From Fomes fomentarius (Eukaryota; Basidiomycota; Agaricomycetes; Polyporales; Polyporaceae), in the NCBI GenBank assembly GCA_022606135.1, contig JABYQN010000004.1:1798001-1862000 (forward strand): a stretch of 64,000 nucleotides of DNA, read 5' to 3'. Position numbers and translations under genes: made by a program. Under the pieces are notes generated by a model. It was not told where the DNA came from, did not search any database, and was given only the letters and a program-made list of their open reading frames with translations. Below, one piece after another: positions 22,160-34,300 of this stretch. Position 1 is the first letter of the stretch; each line of letters opens with the position of its first letter.

Positions 22160-25075
22160 GGGGCGGATATTCCGTGGTCATGCACGCAGTGTGAGTCATA
22201 CCGGCATCACATACGACTGGGCACGACCACAGAACGCCGTAGCACTGGAACGGATGCATTGTGTTCTGCACCCAGAAACCTTGCAGAAATGGGGAGGTTG
22301 CTCGATTTACAGATTTAAGCCTACTACACGCATTAGAAAGTCTGAGTTGCATGCCCTGAAAAGGCGTTCAAGCCTTTGACGGCAAGTCTATCGGACTTAT
22401 CTCGCTGCGCGAAGCTTCCAATTTCTATCTTCCAATTCTTGTGCCCTCCTTGAGACCGCACAGGATGCGATCTGCGGTGTAGGCCGCCGTGCAGAGACCG
22501 GGCCGTGTAGTTGGGTAAAGGTTGCCTCTCCAGTGGCACGCGTCCCAGCAAACATTGACCCCGACCGCATGTCTAGAATGTTTGCGCGCACTGCAGGGTT
22601 CAGCGCACGGTTGAGCATCACGTTATAGCTGTGCGATAGAAGCGAAGTACGGACGTCTGTACAAGGCGAGTCAGGACGCTTAGCAAGCCGAAGGTACACC
22701 TGTGTTACTGCGCTCGGGTCCCGTGTCTCAGATCGTCTCTTTATCAGGCTGTGAAATGTGTTCAAATCAAAGGTTCCGGAGGTGTATAGTACTCTGACTA
22801 CTCACCTGCCAATATTGCCGAGATATCAATTGGACGCATGGATGCTTCCTTGCGGGGAAGTGCTTGAGTCGTAATCAAGCAAGGATGCGCACACCGGGAC
22901 CAATAGACTATGTAGGAAGACGTCGCCGCTGAGCAGCTTGTCAGATGGTGAGGGTGCATGATGTCTCTCGACTGCGTACGTGCCTCGACGCAGTGCGGGC
23001 TGAGTGCTAGTGTCACACCGCACTGATGCCTCGAGCCCGCTTGCGAATGGTACGATCCGTTCGGCCGCAGCAACACGTATACACCCTGCATGTGCGCATG
23101 TTGGTAGATACCGCCTATCGAAGCCAACTGTACATGTCATGTGTACGTGTGCTAGCGTCGGCGTCGGCGTCGCGACGTCCCGGACATAGGTATTGTCCTT
23201 CAAAGCTTCCGTGGGCGTTGTCATCGCTATCTGCCATAATTGCTGCGCAGCTACTGAGCTATGATTACTCAGGCTCGTCGCTGAGAGCGTTCTCTAGCAC
23301 AGGCATCGGTGATGTATATCCGGGACAGCGCCCTCGCGCACGAACTTGAAGGCGTAGCGAGCAATCCCGTCCTGACGGAGATTATGTAGTGTGCCTGTGT
23401 AGTGTTGTGGATGAGTGATCGTATTCTGGTTCCAACGGTGACTCGAACTCGGAACAAAGAACGTGGGCATTGAATACGAGCAATGCAAGAAGCAGGTCGA
23501 GAAAGAGCTAATAGAGGGTACGGAGAGCCATGCACAGCTCGATATAGGGGAATCTCCACGATGTCATTCCCGGCGAAAAGTAGAGTCGGACGAGAGCTCT
23601 GGAGGCTGTGCTGCAGAGCAGGCTGTGTCCTCCGTATATGGCGCCGACGGACACCAGCTAAAGATAAGGACCTCGCTTGGGACTCACTTATCATGGGTCC
23701 CCCTCCGTTGAGCGTATCTATGTCCGAAGCATACGGACACGGTATCTGACTGTGAGCGCTGATGAGCATAGAGATCGGCACACCATTTGATGCGCGAACC
23801 TTTCAGAGTTTGGCTCTCAGGAACCCCCTCCCCTCTCCCCAGATTTCGATCGTGCATCGAACCGCGGACGCGGGGTTAACTTGGAGGCATCCGTCCCATA
23901 GATTGAATGCCGCGATGAAGAGCGCCAACGCGCGCACCAGGGGCATGAGCACGAGGTCCATGCCTAGCCAAGATAAGGATAAGCACTGGCAGTTCGGTGA
24001 CCGGACGCGTTCTTTCTGCTCTGTCGGCTCGTATCGTACCTGCCGGATCTGTCCACACACGTCCACAACGTCGCTGACGTTATTTCGGGGCCGGTGGGAG
24101 TGTAAACTCCACGCCAGCCCATGTCTTGGCAAACCACATCCGGGTCCTTCATTGCTCGGACGAACGCCTCTCTCGGAGCGCGCGAAGGCTCCGCAGGCTG
24201 TCCCAACGCGCGATTCGATCCAAAGAAGCTGTCGATCCGGTCCTCACCGGGGCCATTGTAAGCTGCAGAGGGCCATGTCCCGATGTCAAAGGAGAGAACG
24301 AGGGCGCCCGCCGGGGAGTACTACCCGACAGCAAGTTTAGAGTGCCAGCCTTAGTGCCAAGGCTTTCCTTCCAACTTCGGCACAACCTATGGAAGCAGGG
24401 GGCTGTCGATCCGATCGCTGTTAACGTTGTCTGCAGAAGTGGAAATCGACGTCAGATACACTAGCCAAGAGTTGAAGCCTTGAGGTGGTGGACCAGGTTC
24501 TCGATGCATATCCTGGCGCCCATCTTGCACCACTATGAATCCTCCCCAATTGTATCATTGCCCCTACGTCACTGTGGACCTATACATTCAGCGCGCGGGT
24601 CGCACACCAGAGTGCAGCACAGGTAGAACAGTTGCGTATACGTGAAACGGAAATACTTGAGCGTAGCGGTAGATGGTGAGGTAAATGATGCGATTGAGGA
24701 TAGAAGTATTGCACAGATGAGAATAGTCATATACATTAGTCTACATATGGTCAGCGTTCCTCGGAAAACGTGCCGGAACTGGGGTCTTTTTGTTGTTCAG
24801 TGTGAGTGAGGCGAGTGTAGTGATTTGTACGTATGCGAGGTATTTTGGGAATTACGGAGGACTGGCTGTGTATGCGAGATACGATGCGGTAACGATATAC
24901 AAGACTGGGAATATACATAGCAGTTACAGCGCAAGAGCGAGAGGATATGCAAGCCGACGCCCAAAAGAGAGAAACAGAAACAGACATCCTGAACCCATGA
25001 GGAAGTGCCCCGCACCCGCGGCAGGCGTGCGCTAGACGTAAGAAAGACGAAGGCAAAGCGACGACGGGTGCGTGC

Positions 25076-27453
25076 TCATCCTTGGTATGCGAACGCAACA
25101 GCGCCGTACAGCCCAGCCTCGCGGCCAAGAAGACCTTCACCGTTCAAGACCTGATATATAGATGCCGATCAGTTCCCATCCGAACCACAGAAGCATCGAT
25201 GACGAGCACTTACCTCCATCTTGCGCGAGTGCCAGCCGACACCGCTGCTCACGTTGCCGTTTGCATCTGCGAGTGCCTCGAGTTCGACCCGCCACGGGTG
25301 GCTGGGCTCCAGATCCCGCTTGAGCACCGCGCCCTGGCCCTCCTCACCGTCCGCAGACGGCTGTGCGAGCCATCCGCTCGCGACGTCGACGTACCAGCCA
25401 CGGCCGCCCTTGCTCCGGATGATGCGCCAGGTGCCCGCGCCTGCGCCGAGACCCGTGAGGAGCGGGGGCGCGAGCTCGACGACACGGAGGCGAGTGGGCG
25501 GCTCCTCTGTCTTGGCCTTCGACGTAAGGCTGAACGAGAACGGTGGCGTGCACAGAGGGCGGATGAGTTGGGCGTGCAGAGCGATCGTCGCCTGGCGAGG
25601 CGAGACGACTGGGCCACCGTACCCGAGTTCCGGAGTGGACGTAACAAGGGTTAGCACTTCGACGCTGCTCGCCTTGTTCGTCAGAAAGTCCACGATCGCG
25701 CTGAGTTCAAGATTGCGGATGTGAGAGAGTCCGAGCGATCGGAGGCGAGGTTGTGGCGGGCAGACATTCACGAGAAGGTCTCGCGTAAGTGGCGTGCTGG
25801 AGAGGTCTAGGTAGACGAGCCGGCCGCTCTTGAAGCATGGCGCAAGCGCGAGCACGTCATAGAGCTGATCCTCAGAAAGTGGGGAGGGGAACGTCCAATC
25901 GCCATAGAGTGACAATTCGCGAAGGTCCCGAGTAGCAGGAGCCTCGACGAGGAAGTCTCGGATGCTTTCACCAGTCAACCAGTTGCAGCGCTCAAGCGCA
26001 AGGGACTGGAGGCGGAGGGTGGGAGATGCTCCTAGAGCGGCCAGTCCTTCGGCTGAGATCCGGGTGCACGAGAGGTCGAGATGTGTCAGGTGGGGGAATG
26101 CGAGCACGAGCGGCTCGAGTATGTGAGGCGGAAGAGATTTGACGCCGCGCAAGCCAAGGCGGCGCATGCCCGGGAAAACCAACGACTCGACGTTTCTCGC
26201 ACGAGGGCGGCGGCGTTCACGTTGGTCCTCAGAGTCAGTCGCGTCGTCCGAGTCCCCGAGCAGGAATGTGTTGACAAAGTTGGTCAAAGCGCTCACGAAG
26301 ACCCCACTGACGCAACCTGTCAGATCAATGGCCTCTAGATCCTTGCACTCACGCCGGCGCTCCAGGTCTTCTTGCTCGGGGTCGTTGGGATCCGGTATCA
26401 CGACGTCCCGTCCGCGCGATGGACGGCCGCGACCGCGCGACGCGGAGCCGCGAAGAAGCAGCTCCTTGAGAACAGGGAACGTTAGCGCGCCGTCCATGTA
26501 CTCCGTCGCACCAAACATGAGGAGATTGGGCAGCTCCTGTGCGCACGTTCGTCAGCGACTCCGACCATTTGGGAAAGGCAGGATGCTAACCTTGAGCACT
26601 GCGGCGACTCTGTCGCCAGTAACAAACCGGTTGTTGACACCCTCCTCGACAGAACGCCGCATTCCGATGGTCCGGAAGTGGTTAAAATCGAGATGGCGGA
26701 TGAGCCGACCGGGGTGGGGGTCGTTGGGTGGCGGGACTGACGATGTGCGTGTGTACTCAGCACGTGTCTACATCGGCCGAAAGAGAACGGCGAGAACTCA
26801 CCATATATCCCCGGGTGGGCGCGCTCCATGACGTCCTGCACGGCGACACTGATGGACCGCATGAGCTTCCAGCGCGCGGGTGACTTGCTCTTGGTTCGGG
26901 GGCGTCGGGGGCTGGGTTCGCGACTGGCGGGAGGGGTGAGCAGCTCCGGGGGGATGGAGATATCCGGACCGGAGAGCCTTTGCAGAACCTGGTCGTGGAG
27001 GTCCGAGGCAGCATCATTACCAGTGCATTCACCAAGCCAGGTGCGGGCGGCGAGAGCGGCAGTCTCGGCATTCTTCAAAGTTCTATCGACCATGAGCGCA
27101 GCCCGTTCTTCACTTGCCTCCTCATCATCTCCACCGGCTACCTCCTCTACAATGGCTAACCAGCTGCGGGGAAGGCGTATTTCGACCTTGCGCCATAGCC
27201 AAGGCTTTGCGGCTTCGTTCCAGGCGTTGTTGACCAAGCAGAGGTTCGCGAGGGTGCGCCGGACGACGCTTTCGGGCCAGGAGGCGCAGGGGTAGGACGA
27301 GGGAAGAGCGGTTGGCGCATCAGGGTGGTCAGAGCACAGAGGGGGATCAAGAGAGGGGACCGGAGGTTGTAGGCCAGCTGCGTAGACGTGTGCGCAAATC
27401 ACAGCAAGCAACTCCGGAGGAAATTGTTCGAAGAGACCTGATTCCGTGGACAT
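25076..27453 (-). CDS. F-box-like / leucine-rich-repeat protein
   Basis: The start ATG at 27451-27453 gives MSTESGLFEQFPPELLAVI, which looks like an F-box helix, the segment that binds Skp1 in SCF ubiquitin ligases. Three introns fit by eye at about 26740-26800, 26538-26591 and 25152-25213. Exon 2-3 sequence runs into an array of Leu-rich repeats of the RNI/AMN1 type, with strands such as LTHLDLSCTRISAEGLAALG, LQSLALERCNWLTG and LVYLDLSSTPLTRDLL. The last short exon ends GAVAFAYQG and stops at 25076-25078. Between the F-box and the repeats lies a Ser/Pro/Arg-rich linker. The likely job is substrate recognition for ubiquitination; the target is unknown. The CTG/TTG-started extension upstream of 27453 is not needed. 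A CTTTATAAG sequence lies about 115 bp upstream of the ATG on the coding strand. Confidence 0.78.
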
Positions 27454-30251
27454 AGGAGGGGGAGCGACGGAAGGAGTAGGTGGTGGTGGTAGGTAGAGTA
27501 GAGTCACTAGACAGTGGTGGACGAGTGACCAGGAGGAAAAAGCGGGGGGAGGGTCTGTGATCGGCCGGGCTTATAAAGGGAGTCATAACTCATGAGGGCG
27601 GAGGATGGACGTGACCCAGGATCGAATTGGCGACATCGCCGAGAACTATCACCCACGCGCGGTGGCTCTTTGGCAGGCGTCTGTCTGGCGCGCTTCGCAT
27701 TCTCCGTCTTTCCGTCTTTCTCTTTCCTCTTCGCACGCCCGCTTCTCGCCCGGCAAACAATTCTTCTCATGAGTTAAGCTTTTGCGTCTCTTGCGCGACC
27801 GCCTGCCACTGCCCGTGACCGCTCTCGGTCCCCGCCTGCCGACGTCTGCGGTCCCCATAAAAATTCGGCCAAGGGCCAAGGCGCCATGCTTACCCCGCAC
27901 ACGTGACGACGTCATTCTGCTTGTTCCGTGCCCCAACCACCGCGACACTGGCGACAGGCACTGTTCCTTCGCGCGCGTTCGGACGAAACACATCCGCCTG
28001 TCATCGTTTGTAACGCGTCTGCAGCCTGGCGTTTTCCGGACCCACCTACCGGTGACCGCCTAACCGCAATATTCCCGGTCGGCCGAAGGGGTCTACATAT
28101 GTACGTAGACGGTAAGTAGGACTCCTGTCGAAGAGGCGAACGTTCATCGGCTCGTCAACGCAACACGGTCGTCTCGCCTCCACCCTCGGATCGATGTCCG
28201 TGTGCTTCGCTTCTCCGCTTCATCGAAGAGTCAGGCGAAAACGAGGGCCTTAAGCGTCTGCTCCGCCCTCTCAGTTCTGCAACGTGTCACGTCGGGTTGA
28301 GCATTGCGCTCTTGCATCATCATGGGACACAGTGACATGACTTTCTGCACTTCACGCTATATCACCACCGCGTGGCGTCAGTCGGTGTCTAGACCCTCGG
28401 CATTGCCGTGGACAAATCGCAAACACTAACGGCACAAACCCTTTGTGTACCTCTTCCGCCATCCTCGTGGGTTGGAAAGGAGGGATTCCGACTAATGGTC
28501 GAAACTCACGGTGAGGCCAACAAGTATAGCACAGCTATTTTTGCCCTGTCCTCCCAGGGCAAACCCCATTCTATGCCTGAAGCGATTTATATATAGCATC
28601 CTTCGCTATTGACGGCCATTATATGAAGGTTACGGCAGATCCCTCATCCGACAATCCCGTTATCCTCCCCAATACTTTGATGGTCAACCGTCGTTATAGC
28701 GCATTTTGCTGCGGCCAGGCCACGTCCTACTGAGCTTACGCGACCGTTGGACGTGTTGAGGTCACCTCCAGGGAAGTGAGAATGGGGGTTGGTGGACTTT
28801 GAACGCGTTCCAACACCGGAGCGCGATCGAGCGCAGTCACCATTGTATTGGTTCCAGCATCTGTTCAGAAAATCTGACGTATCGCCGGACTTCGTCTTCG
28901 TCGCAATAATAGACTGCTCGTTCTCGCTGTGCCTCACACCTGTTGCCTGGCTAAATATATGGGAATAACGGCTGATGGAAGAGAGAACGCCCGAGGTGCC
29001 CATATCCATGTCAGTTAATGTAGCTCCAAGAGGACCCGAAATTCGTCCAGCTAGGATGACTATACTCATTCACTACCACCGATGATTCCTCTCGCAAGAC
29101 ATTATTCTCACCGTGAATTGTGACTTGCGAATGCCAGCCGCATTGTCGGGATGACCCTCCGTTGGACACGAGACCAAGCGACGATCTGTTGGAAGGCCAA
29201 AACTTTCCTGTCACCGCTATGGTACTATCCATGGAGGTACCCACATACGCCTTTTGGATTGTCACTTGTTTGAAAGTGGCGTAATACGCGGACGGCGTGG
29301 TCCCGCGACGTATTGTGGATGTCTTCTTTCCCATTACAGCCAATACCGCTCTGATTGGTGCGGTCAACTGAGTTCACACTCAGACTAGCAGCCTTGGTTC
29401 GCCCGCGTGTATGCCGCTAACGTGATGCTACCTGGTAGGCTACGTATACATCATCTCATCCGATTGAGCACCCCTGACGAACCTTGCAAGGTTAGGAGAC
29501 CGAGCCCTGTCTGGTGACCTCCGGTGCACCCTCCCGGACATTAAAAAAGGCGCCACGAGAACAAGAGCACGGGGACCGCGCGTCCGGTGGACATCGCATC
29601 CGCGGCTCTTGCTTGGATGAATCTGTTGCAGAAGACGCACGCTGTTGGAAAAGGGTGTCTAATCATAGCTGATCAACCATTCCGATGTCTGTTCGCGCAC
29701 GGAGCAGATGTCGCCATGGATGGCGTGTGCTGCGAACTGCTGGGACAGAGACGCGTTCGGACGAATAGAAGCGTGTTCTTATGACGGCGGACGAGGATGT
29801 CGTAATGGTTTGTAGTGTGAGACCGCCATGGTACTCTCACCTTAACACAGATGTGCGAAGGAGTGGAGCTGCGCGTATGTGTGCAAAAACCTATTGGACA
29901 TCGATGTCGGTGGAACCCTCTTCCGCACTTCCCTGCACAGCGTGGCCGCTCACCTGCGCTTGCTCCACGTCCGCGATACGTCCGCGTGCAGATGCCAGGC
30001 TACGCGTCGCCAGAACGCGCAAAACGAATTCGGTAGTGCAGTTGTTTAGAACTCACGACACTGTTACCACGGACGGTGCGCAATGGACTTACGAAACCTC
30101 GGTAAGTTTTTATCGCCTCAATTCACCGAGGGTGAGCAGCTTGAAATAGATGTAGCTTGTATTCTGAGCATGCGACCTATTGCTCTGCGAACACTTATGT
30201 ATAGCAAGAAGCAGTCAGTACATTTTGCGCAGCACGACCCTCGGAGATCGG
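27454..30251. other. 2.8-kb gene-poor region
   Basis: It holds the F-box gene promoter at its left end and the ERG28 3' flank at its right end. Two overlapping minus-strand frames at 28644-29069 (141 codons) and 29011-29367 (118 codons) are the only sizeable open stretches. I do not recognise them, and no intron joins them convincingly. A degraded gene there is possible. No repeats stand out. Confidence 0.45.
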
Positions 30252-30915
30252 TCATGGGTACACGTAGAAATTGTACTGCAGGAACATCCAGACAAGCGAC
30301 GAAGCTGTATACATAGTCAGGTCAGTGACGGTCCGATACTGCATGAACCTGCTTCCTCATGGTGTGACTCACATGCTACGACGACAGGGCTGAAGACGGG
30401 GGCCTGGAGCTTCACGCTGCGGAAGACGAAGATCTCACTGCCGAAGTGAAGCAAGGCGAAAAGGTACGAGAATAGAGCCAGGTCATACACCCTGCAGCAC
30501 AAATCCACGCATGAGCACGAACGGCCAAGGCAGGAAGCTTGCAGGTTCACTCACTGCTTATTGTGAATATTATATGCGGCATAGAATCGAACAGCCGCTG
30601 ACATAAGCGTCCATATGCCGAAGGTCCGTGCCTGTAAGGGGTTGACTGGATGCATGTTCAATGCTCGGTGAGACGTCAGTTCATTCCCCAGTCTGCGCCA
30701 CGTACCGTACGCGTCGTTGTACAGCCTACGAGAGAAGACAGTTCCAGCGAAGTTAGAGAACGTGTTCAATGCCGCTGTGACAGCAACGATGAGCTGCCAC
30801 GTCGGCAGCCATCCAGTGCTCTGTGGCAGATCTAATGGTAGTGGGTAAGCACATTCAGCTGTGCATACGAAGTGTCGTTGTACTTACACGGTGAGACAAA
30901 GCTGAGCACGGACAT
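30252..30915 (-). CDS. ERG28: Ergosterol biosynthesis scaffold ERG28
   Basis: Small multi-span ER membrane protein that by family tethers the C-4 demethylation enzymes of sterol synthesis (ERG25-ERG26-ERG27). It was recovered by joining short exons. The 28-nt first exon (30888-30915) codes MSVLSFVSP, and the next starts LPQSTGWLPTWQLIVAV. The diagnostic stretches are QARTFGIWTLMSAAVRFYAA, YNIHNK, LHFGSEIFVFRSVKL, and a last exon ending WMFLQYNFYVYP. Introns are at 30832-30887, probably about 30670-30711, a third before the VYDLALFSY exon, and a fourth before the last exon. The middle intron is uncertain because the exon could be read straight through in frame. No single open frame exceeds 80 codons, so simple ORF scans miss this gene. 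About four hydrophobic spans are present. It is divergent from the gene at 31367. Confidence 0.85.
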
Positions 30916-31366
30916 CGTCAATGGACACCGGTGGAAGATGAGGACGAACTTACAAGTCCCAAACAGGATTGACACTAACTACTTGTTGTGGGACCTCTGG
31001 CACCGGCCTACGGTTCTGGGTTGGCCCTGGGCGCCTATGGGCGTTGTTCCCCGCCACTGCTCAACATTTACTAGTAATGTTCTCTGCAACACCCTGGTCA
31101 ATGAAGTGGCACTGAACGCGGGAGCATTCAACAATCCAGTGGCACAAATTAAGGCAGCTATCCAGATCCCTCGCAACGATATCGTTGTGGCGGACCTCGC
31201 CGGAAAGGCGGCGAGCGCCCCCATCAAAGTTCCTTGCCGCTAGTGCAGTCGGCCGGGTCCTAGCGGTGCCAGGTGTGAGAGCGGGCGCGTAAATTGAGTA
31301 CTCGCCGTCGCGCTCGACAACGAACTTCGGTTCCTCTCCGTCGTCGCATGCACCGTTGAGCACCCC
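30916..31366. promoter_or_regulatory. Divergent promoter region, ERG28 and Ser/Pro-rich gene
   Basis: 451 bp between two start codons pointing away from each other, so both promoters lie here. No clear TATA box seen. Confidence 0.45.
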
Positions 31367-34300
31367 ATGGTCCTCTCGACGGTCCCCGTCGAGCCTCTCC
31401 CCCAATTCGGCGCCCCCTTCACTCGTTCAGATTCTATCGCCAGCTCTCTCCACAGCGCCGGCGAAGGCTCAGGCGCGGTCCTCAAGCGACGCTCGCGCAC
31501 GAGGACACGTTCGCTCGCCCCCGCAAAACGCGGCAGGAGCTTGGGGCCCTGGCGGGTAGCAGTAAGTACGAGTCGGACGCAGGAGAGAGTTTTCTGGACT
31601 TCGACGATGCGCCCCCGTTGCCTAACACAATAAGTCCGACCGCTCTTCTCCACGAAGAGCCCCGGGAGATGACGCCCACGGAGCAGCAGAATTTGAAGAA
31701 GTATCGGCGCAGGTCACGCACAATTGGCCCTGAGTCCCGGCCGACGTTCGAGGGGTTGGAGGTCGAGATGCCTGGGTATGTCAGGTCGTGGAGCGCGTTG
31801 GACGTCAGGGATCCGCCGCCAGAGCAAAGTCGGGGGAGACAGGCAAAATCAGACACCGGGTCTATCAAGGGGGTGCGTGGCTAATTTCGTTACTCGGGAG
31901 GTTGCATATTGATCATTTGTGCAGGCGAATGCGAGGCTGCGCGGTCTTAGTCTTCCTCGTCAATCCTTCCGACAAAACTCTCCTTCAGACTGCTCGTCAC
32001 AACCCAGTCCGCAGACTCCGTACGGGTTTGGCGAGGTACCTCCAGTGCCGACAGCGGATCGTTTCGTGCGGAACGTGCGGGACTCAGTCTTGACACAGCA
32101 CTCCTCTACATCGTCATCAGTCTACCCTGCGTCGACATCTGCCGGCACGCGAACAGAGACAGAGTCGTCAATGCCATATACCGACCGCGACGACGAGGCG
32201 GATATGTCTTATCCAGAGATTGTCACTCCCGATCATCCCGACTTTGACCCTGACGACGTATCCAATCGCCTCCGTCTCCTCTTGAACAACAGCTACTTCC
32301 TCCCTCCCGCCCACGCGAAACCCACACCATTAGCCCTCTCTCCAAATGACACCGCGAAAAAGAGCAAGCCCGCGAACGCCGGGTTCTTGGACTTCTTCCG
32401 GTTAGGGAAGTCGAAGTCAAAACCCACTTCACCTGTTCCAGGCAGCCCGCCTGCTCTCGATCACACGGGCCCCATTCTTCGGACCACATCCGACACTCCA
32501 ACTGCTTCAGGATTGCTCCTCCGGCCACAACAGGCCGCGCTACCGCCTCCCGTGACACCTGTGCCTCCACCACCACCTGCGAGCAGAGTTGTGGTTTTGC
32601 GCGAGCGGATGGGGACCTTGCGACTGCTGCGAAGGAGGCGGAGAAGGAGTTGCGAAAAGCGGACCAAAGGAAAGCCAAGAGCCAAACAACACCGAGGGAC
32701 CGCTTCTTGGACGATGTCATTGATCCGACAGATGCTGTCGACTTGCCACCGCCATCTGCCGACTCGATCTTCGCTGTCCAGGCTTCTTCTGCCTACGGCT
32801 TGGGACCCCACGATTCCGTCAACGCGGCGGTACTGGCTGACCGGCTTGTTCCAAGCAGCCCGGGACCTTGGTCAATCAGTTCGGAAGAGGAGAGCTGGAG
32901 GAAGGCATTGTTGCGGGAGGCCGTTAGTCACTCACTGGGCAATACGCCAGATCACTCCTTCTCATCGTCGAACGAGGGACCCCGATCTCCGACATCGCCT
33001 ACGCCTCAGTCGGAAGCATCGTTCGCCCCTCCCAAGATGCTGGACAATTATAAGACCAGGATTGGGCAACGCATCCTGGAAGACCTGAGCATGCGTACGG
33101 AGTCTTCAGAACCCAGCCCGCCTCCGTCACCTTCGGAGGCCCAGCATATGCCCCGAAAGAGCAGCATGCTGTCTGGAGAGTTGTCTCCGAAGGCCGCGGA
33201 ACACCCGATGCTTTCCGCAGCAGACCCGCCAGCCCGAGCGGAGACACCGGCATACATGCCCCTCGGACTCGCCCCTGCACCACGCAAGCAGCTGGTCAAC
33301 CCGCTATACTCCTTGTCGCAACCAGATCTACCGGAGGCGGCGGCTAAGTTCCAAGATCCGTCGCCTGGGTCTTCTTCAGCGTCGTATCACACAGTGCGGA
33401 AGACGACTTCTACTCCAGGCTTGTCTGGCGCTGAGGATCCTCGGCGAGCGATAGGGTCGTTATCGCCCCCTCCCTTGCCCCACTATACTGGCAATAAGCG
33501 TGGTATCTCCCCCGACTCAAAAGATCTCGAGGTCATGCCTTCTTTCTCCACAGGCAAGTCACATACGGGAACTGAGTCGAGATATTCCAGCGACAGCATG
33601 TCGTTCAGGACTCCGATGGACACAGATGTCGATGGGAACGGTGCACGTCCCTCGATGTCGTTGTCCGCACCTTCCACACGACCTTCAATATCCGTGTCAG
33701 AGTATTCCATGCCGTCGCCTACTGCATCAGCTTTCCGTGATGCGGTCTTCGGAAGCTGCAGACCACCTTCGTCTTTGTCTAGGCGGAGCTATGTATCCCA
33801 GCCGGAAGCCTTGCAAGAGCCTCCTCCGCCAGTGCCCCAAGTGACACCGAGAAAGAATGTTGTCTCCCCTCCTCCCCGCATCTCCTCGTCCGTTTCACCA
33901 ACTGAGCTACCCATCCCTCCCCGGGCGCGTGCGGCCCGGCCTACTCACCGTCCTTCGACATCTTCCTACCATTCCCGTTCCTCTGGCAGCAGTCGTCCTC
34001 TGCGAGGATCCCCTATGAGCGCCGTGCACGACGGATCTGTGGTCCTTTCCATCTCTTCGGCTTCATCGCCCACGGCTCCAATCGCTTCGAGACGAGGATT
34101 GGGCAACCCGCTCTCGCTGTCCATTCCGACGGGGTTCGAGTCGCCTGTCATCCACTCGGCGCCGGCGCCGGCTTCGCCCGCAGACTTCTTTGACCATCTG
34201 CAATCCACCATCCCCAACGCTATGGACGACTTAGAGACGTCCGACGAGAGCGAGTCTGAAGATGAGCTCTACGAGGAAGGCCAGAATGCCCGGAGTCGTT

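Larger units (their letters stand above)
18901..25075. other. 6.2-kb gene-poor region
   Basis: No gene supported on either strand. The longest open frames are 192 codons at 23762-24340 (+) and 170 codons at 23269-23781 (-). They lack recognisable domains, show no spliced continuation, and have the mixed Arg/Ser/Pro composition of chance frames. The region is not obviously AT-rich, has no long terminal repeats that I can see and no transposase motif. It contains the inverted repeat at 22049-22159. It could be a decayed gene or element, a long regulatory region, or noncoding transcription units. Confidence 0.5.

Noticed and set aside
23425..23460. Minus-strand GTTCGAGTC box
   Set aside because: It resembles a tRNA T-loop, but flanking sequence gives neither a paired T-stem nor an acceptor stem.
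23762..24340. 192-codon plus-strand frame
   Set aside because: Arg/Ser/Pro/His-rich chance composition, no domain, no conserved splice continuation.
25169..25724. Plus-strand frames opposite the F-box/LRR gene
   Set aside because: Shadows of the minus-strand coding sequence, whose Leu-rich repeats are clear.
26139..26831. 230-codon plus-strand frame
   Set aside because: Lies antisense to the F-box/LRR exons and carries no recognisable sequence.
32223..32720. 165-codon minus-strand frame
   Set aside because: Antisense shadow of the Ser/Pro-rich gene.
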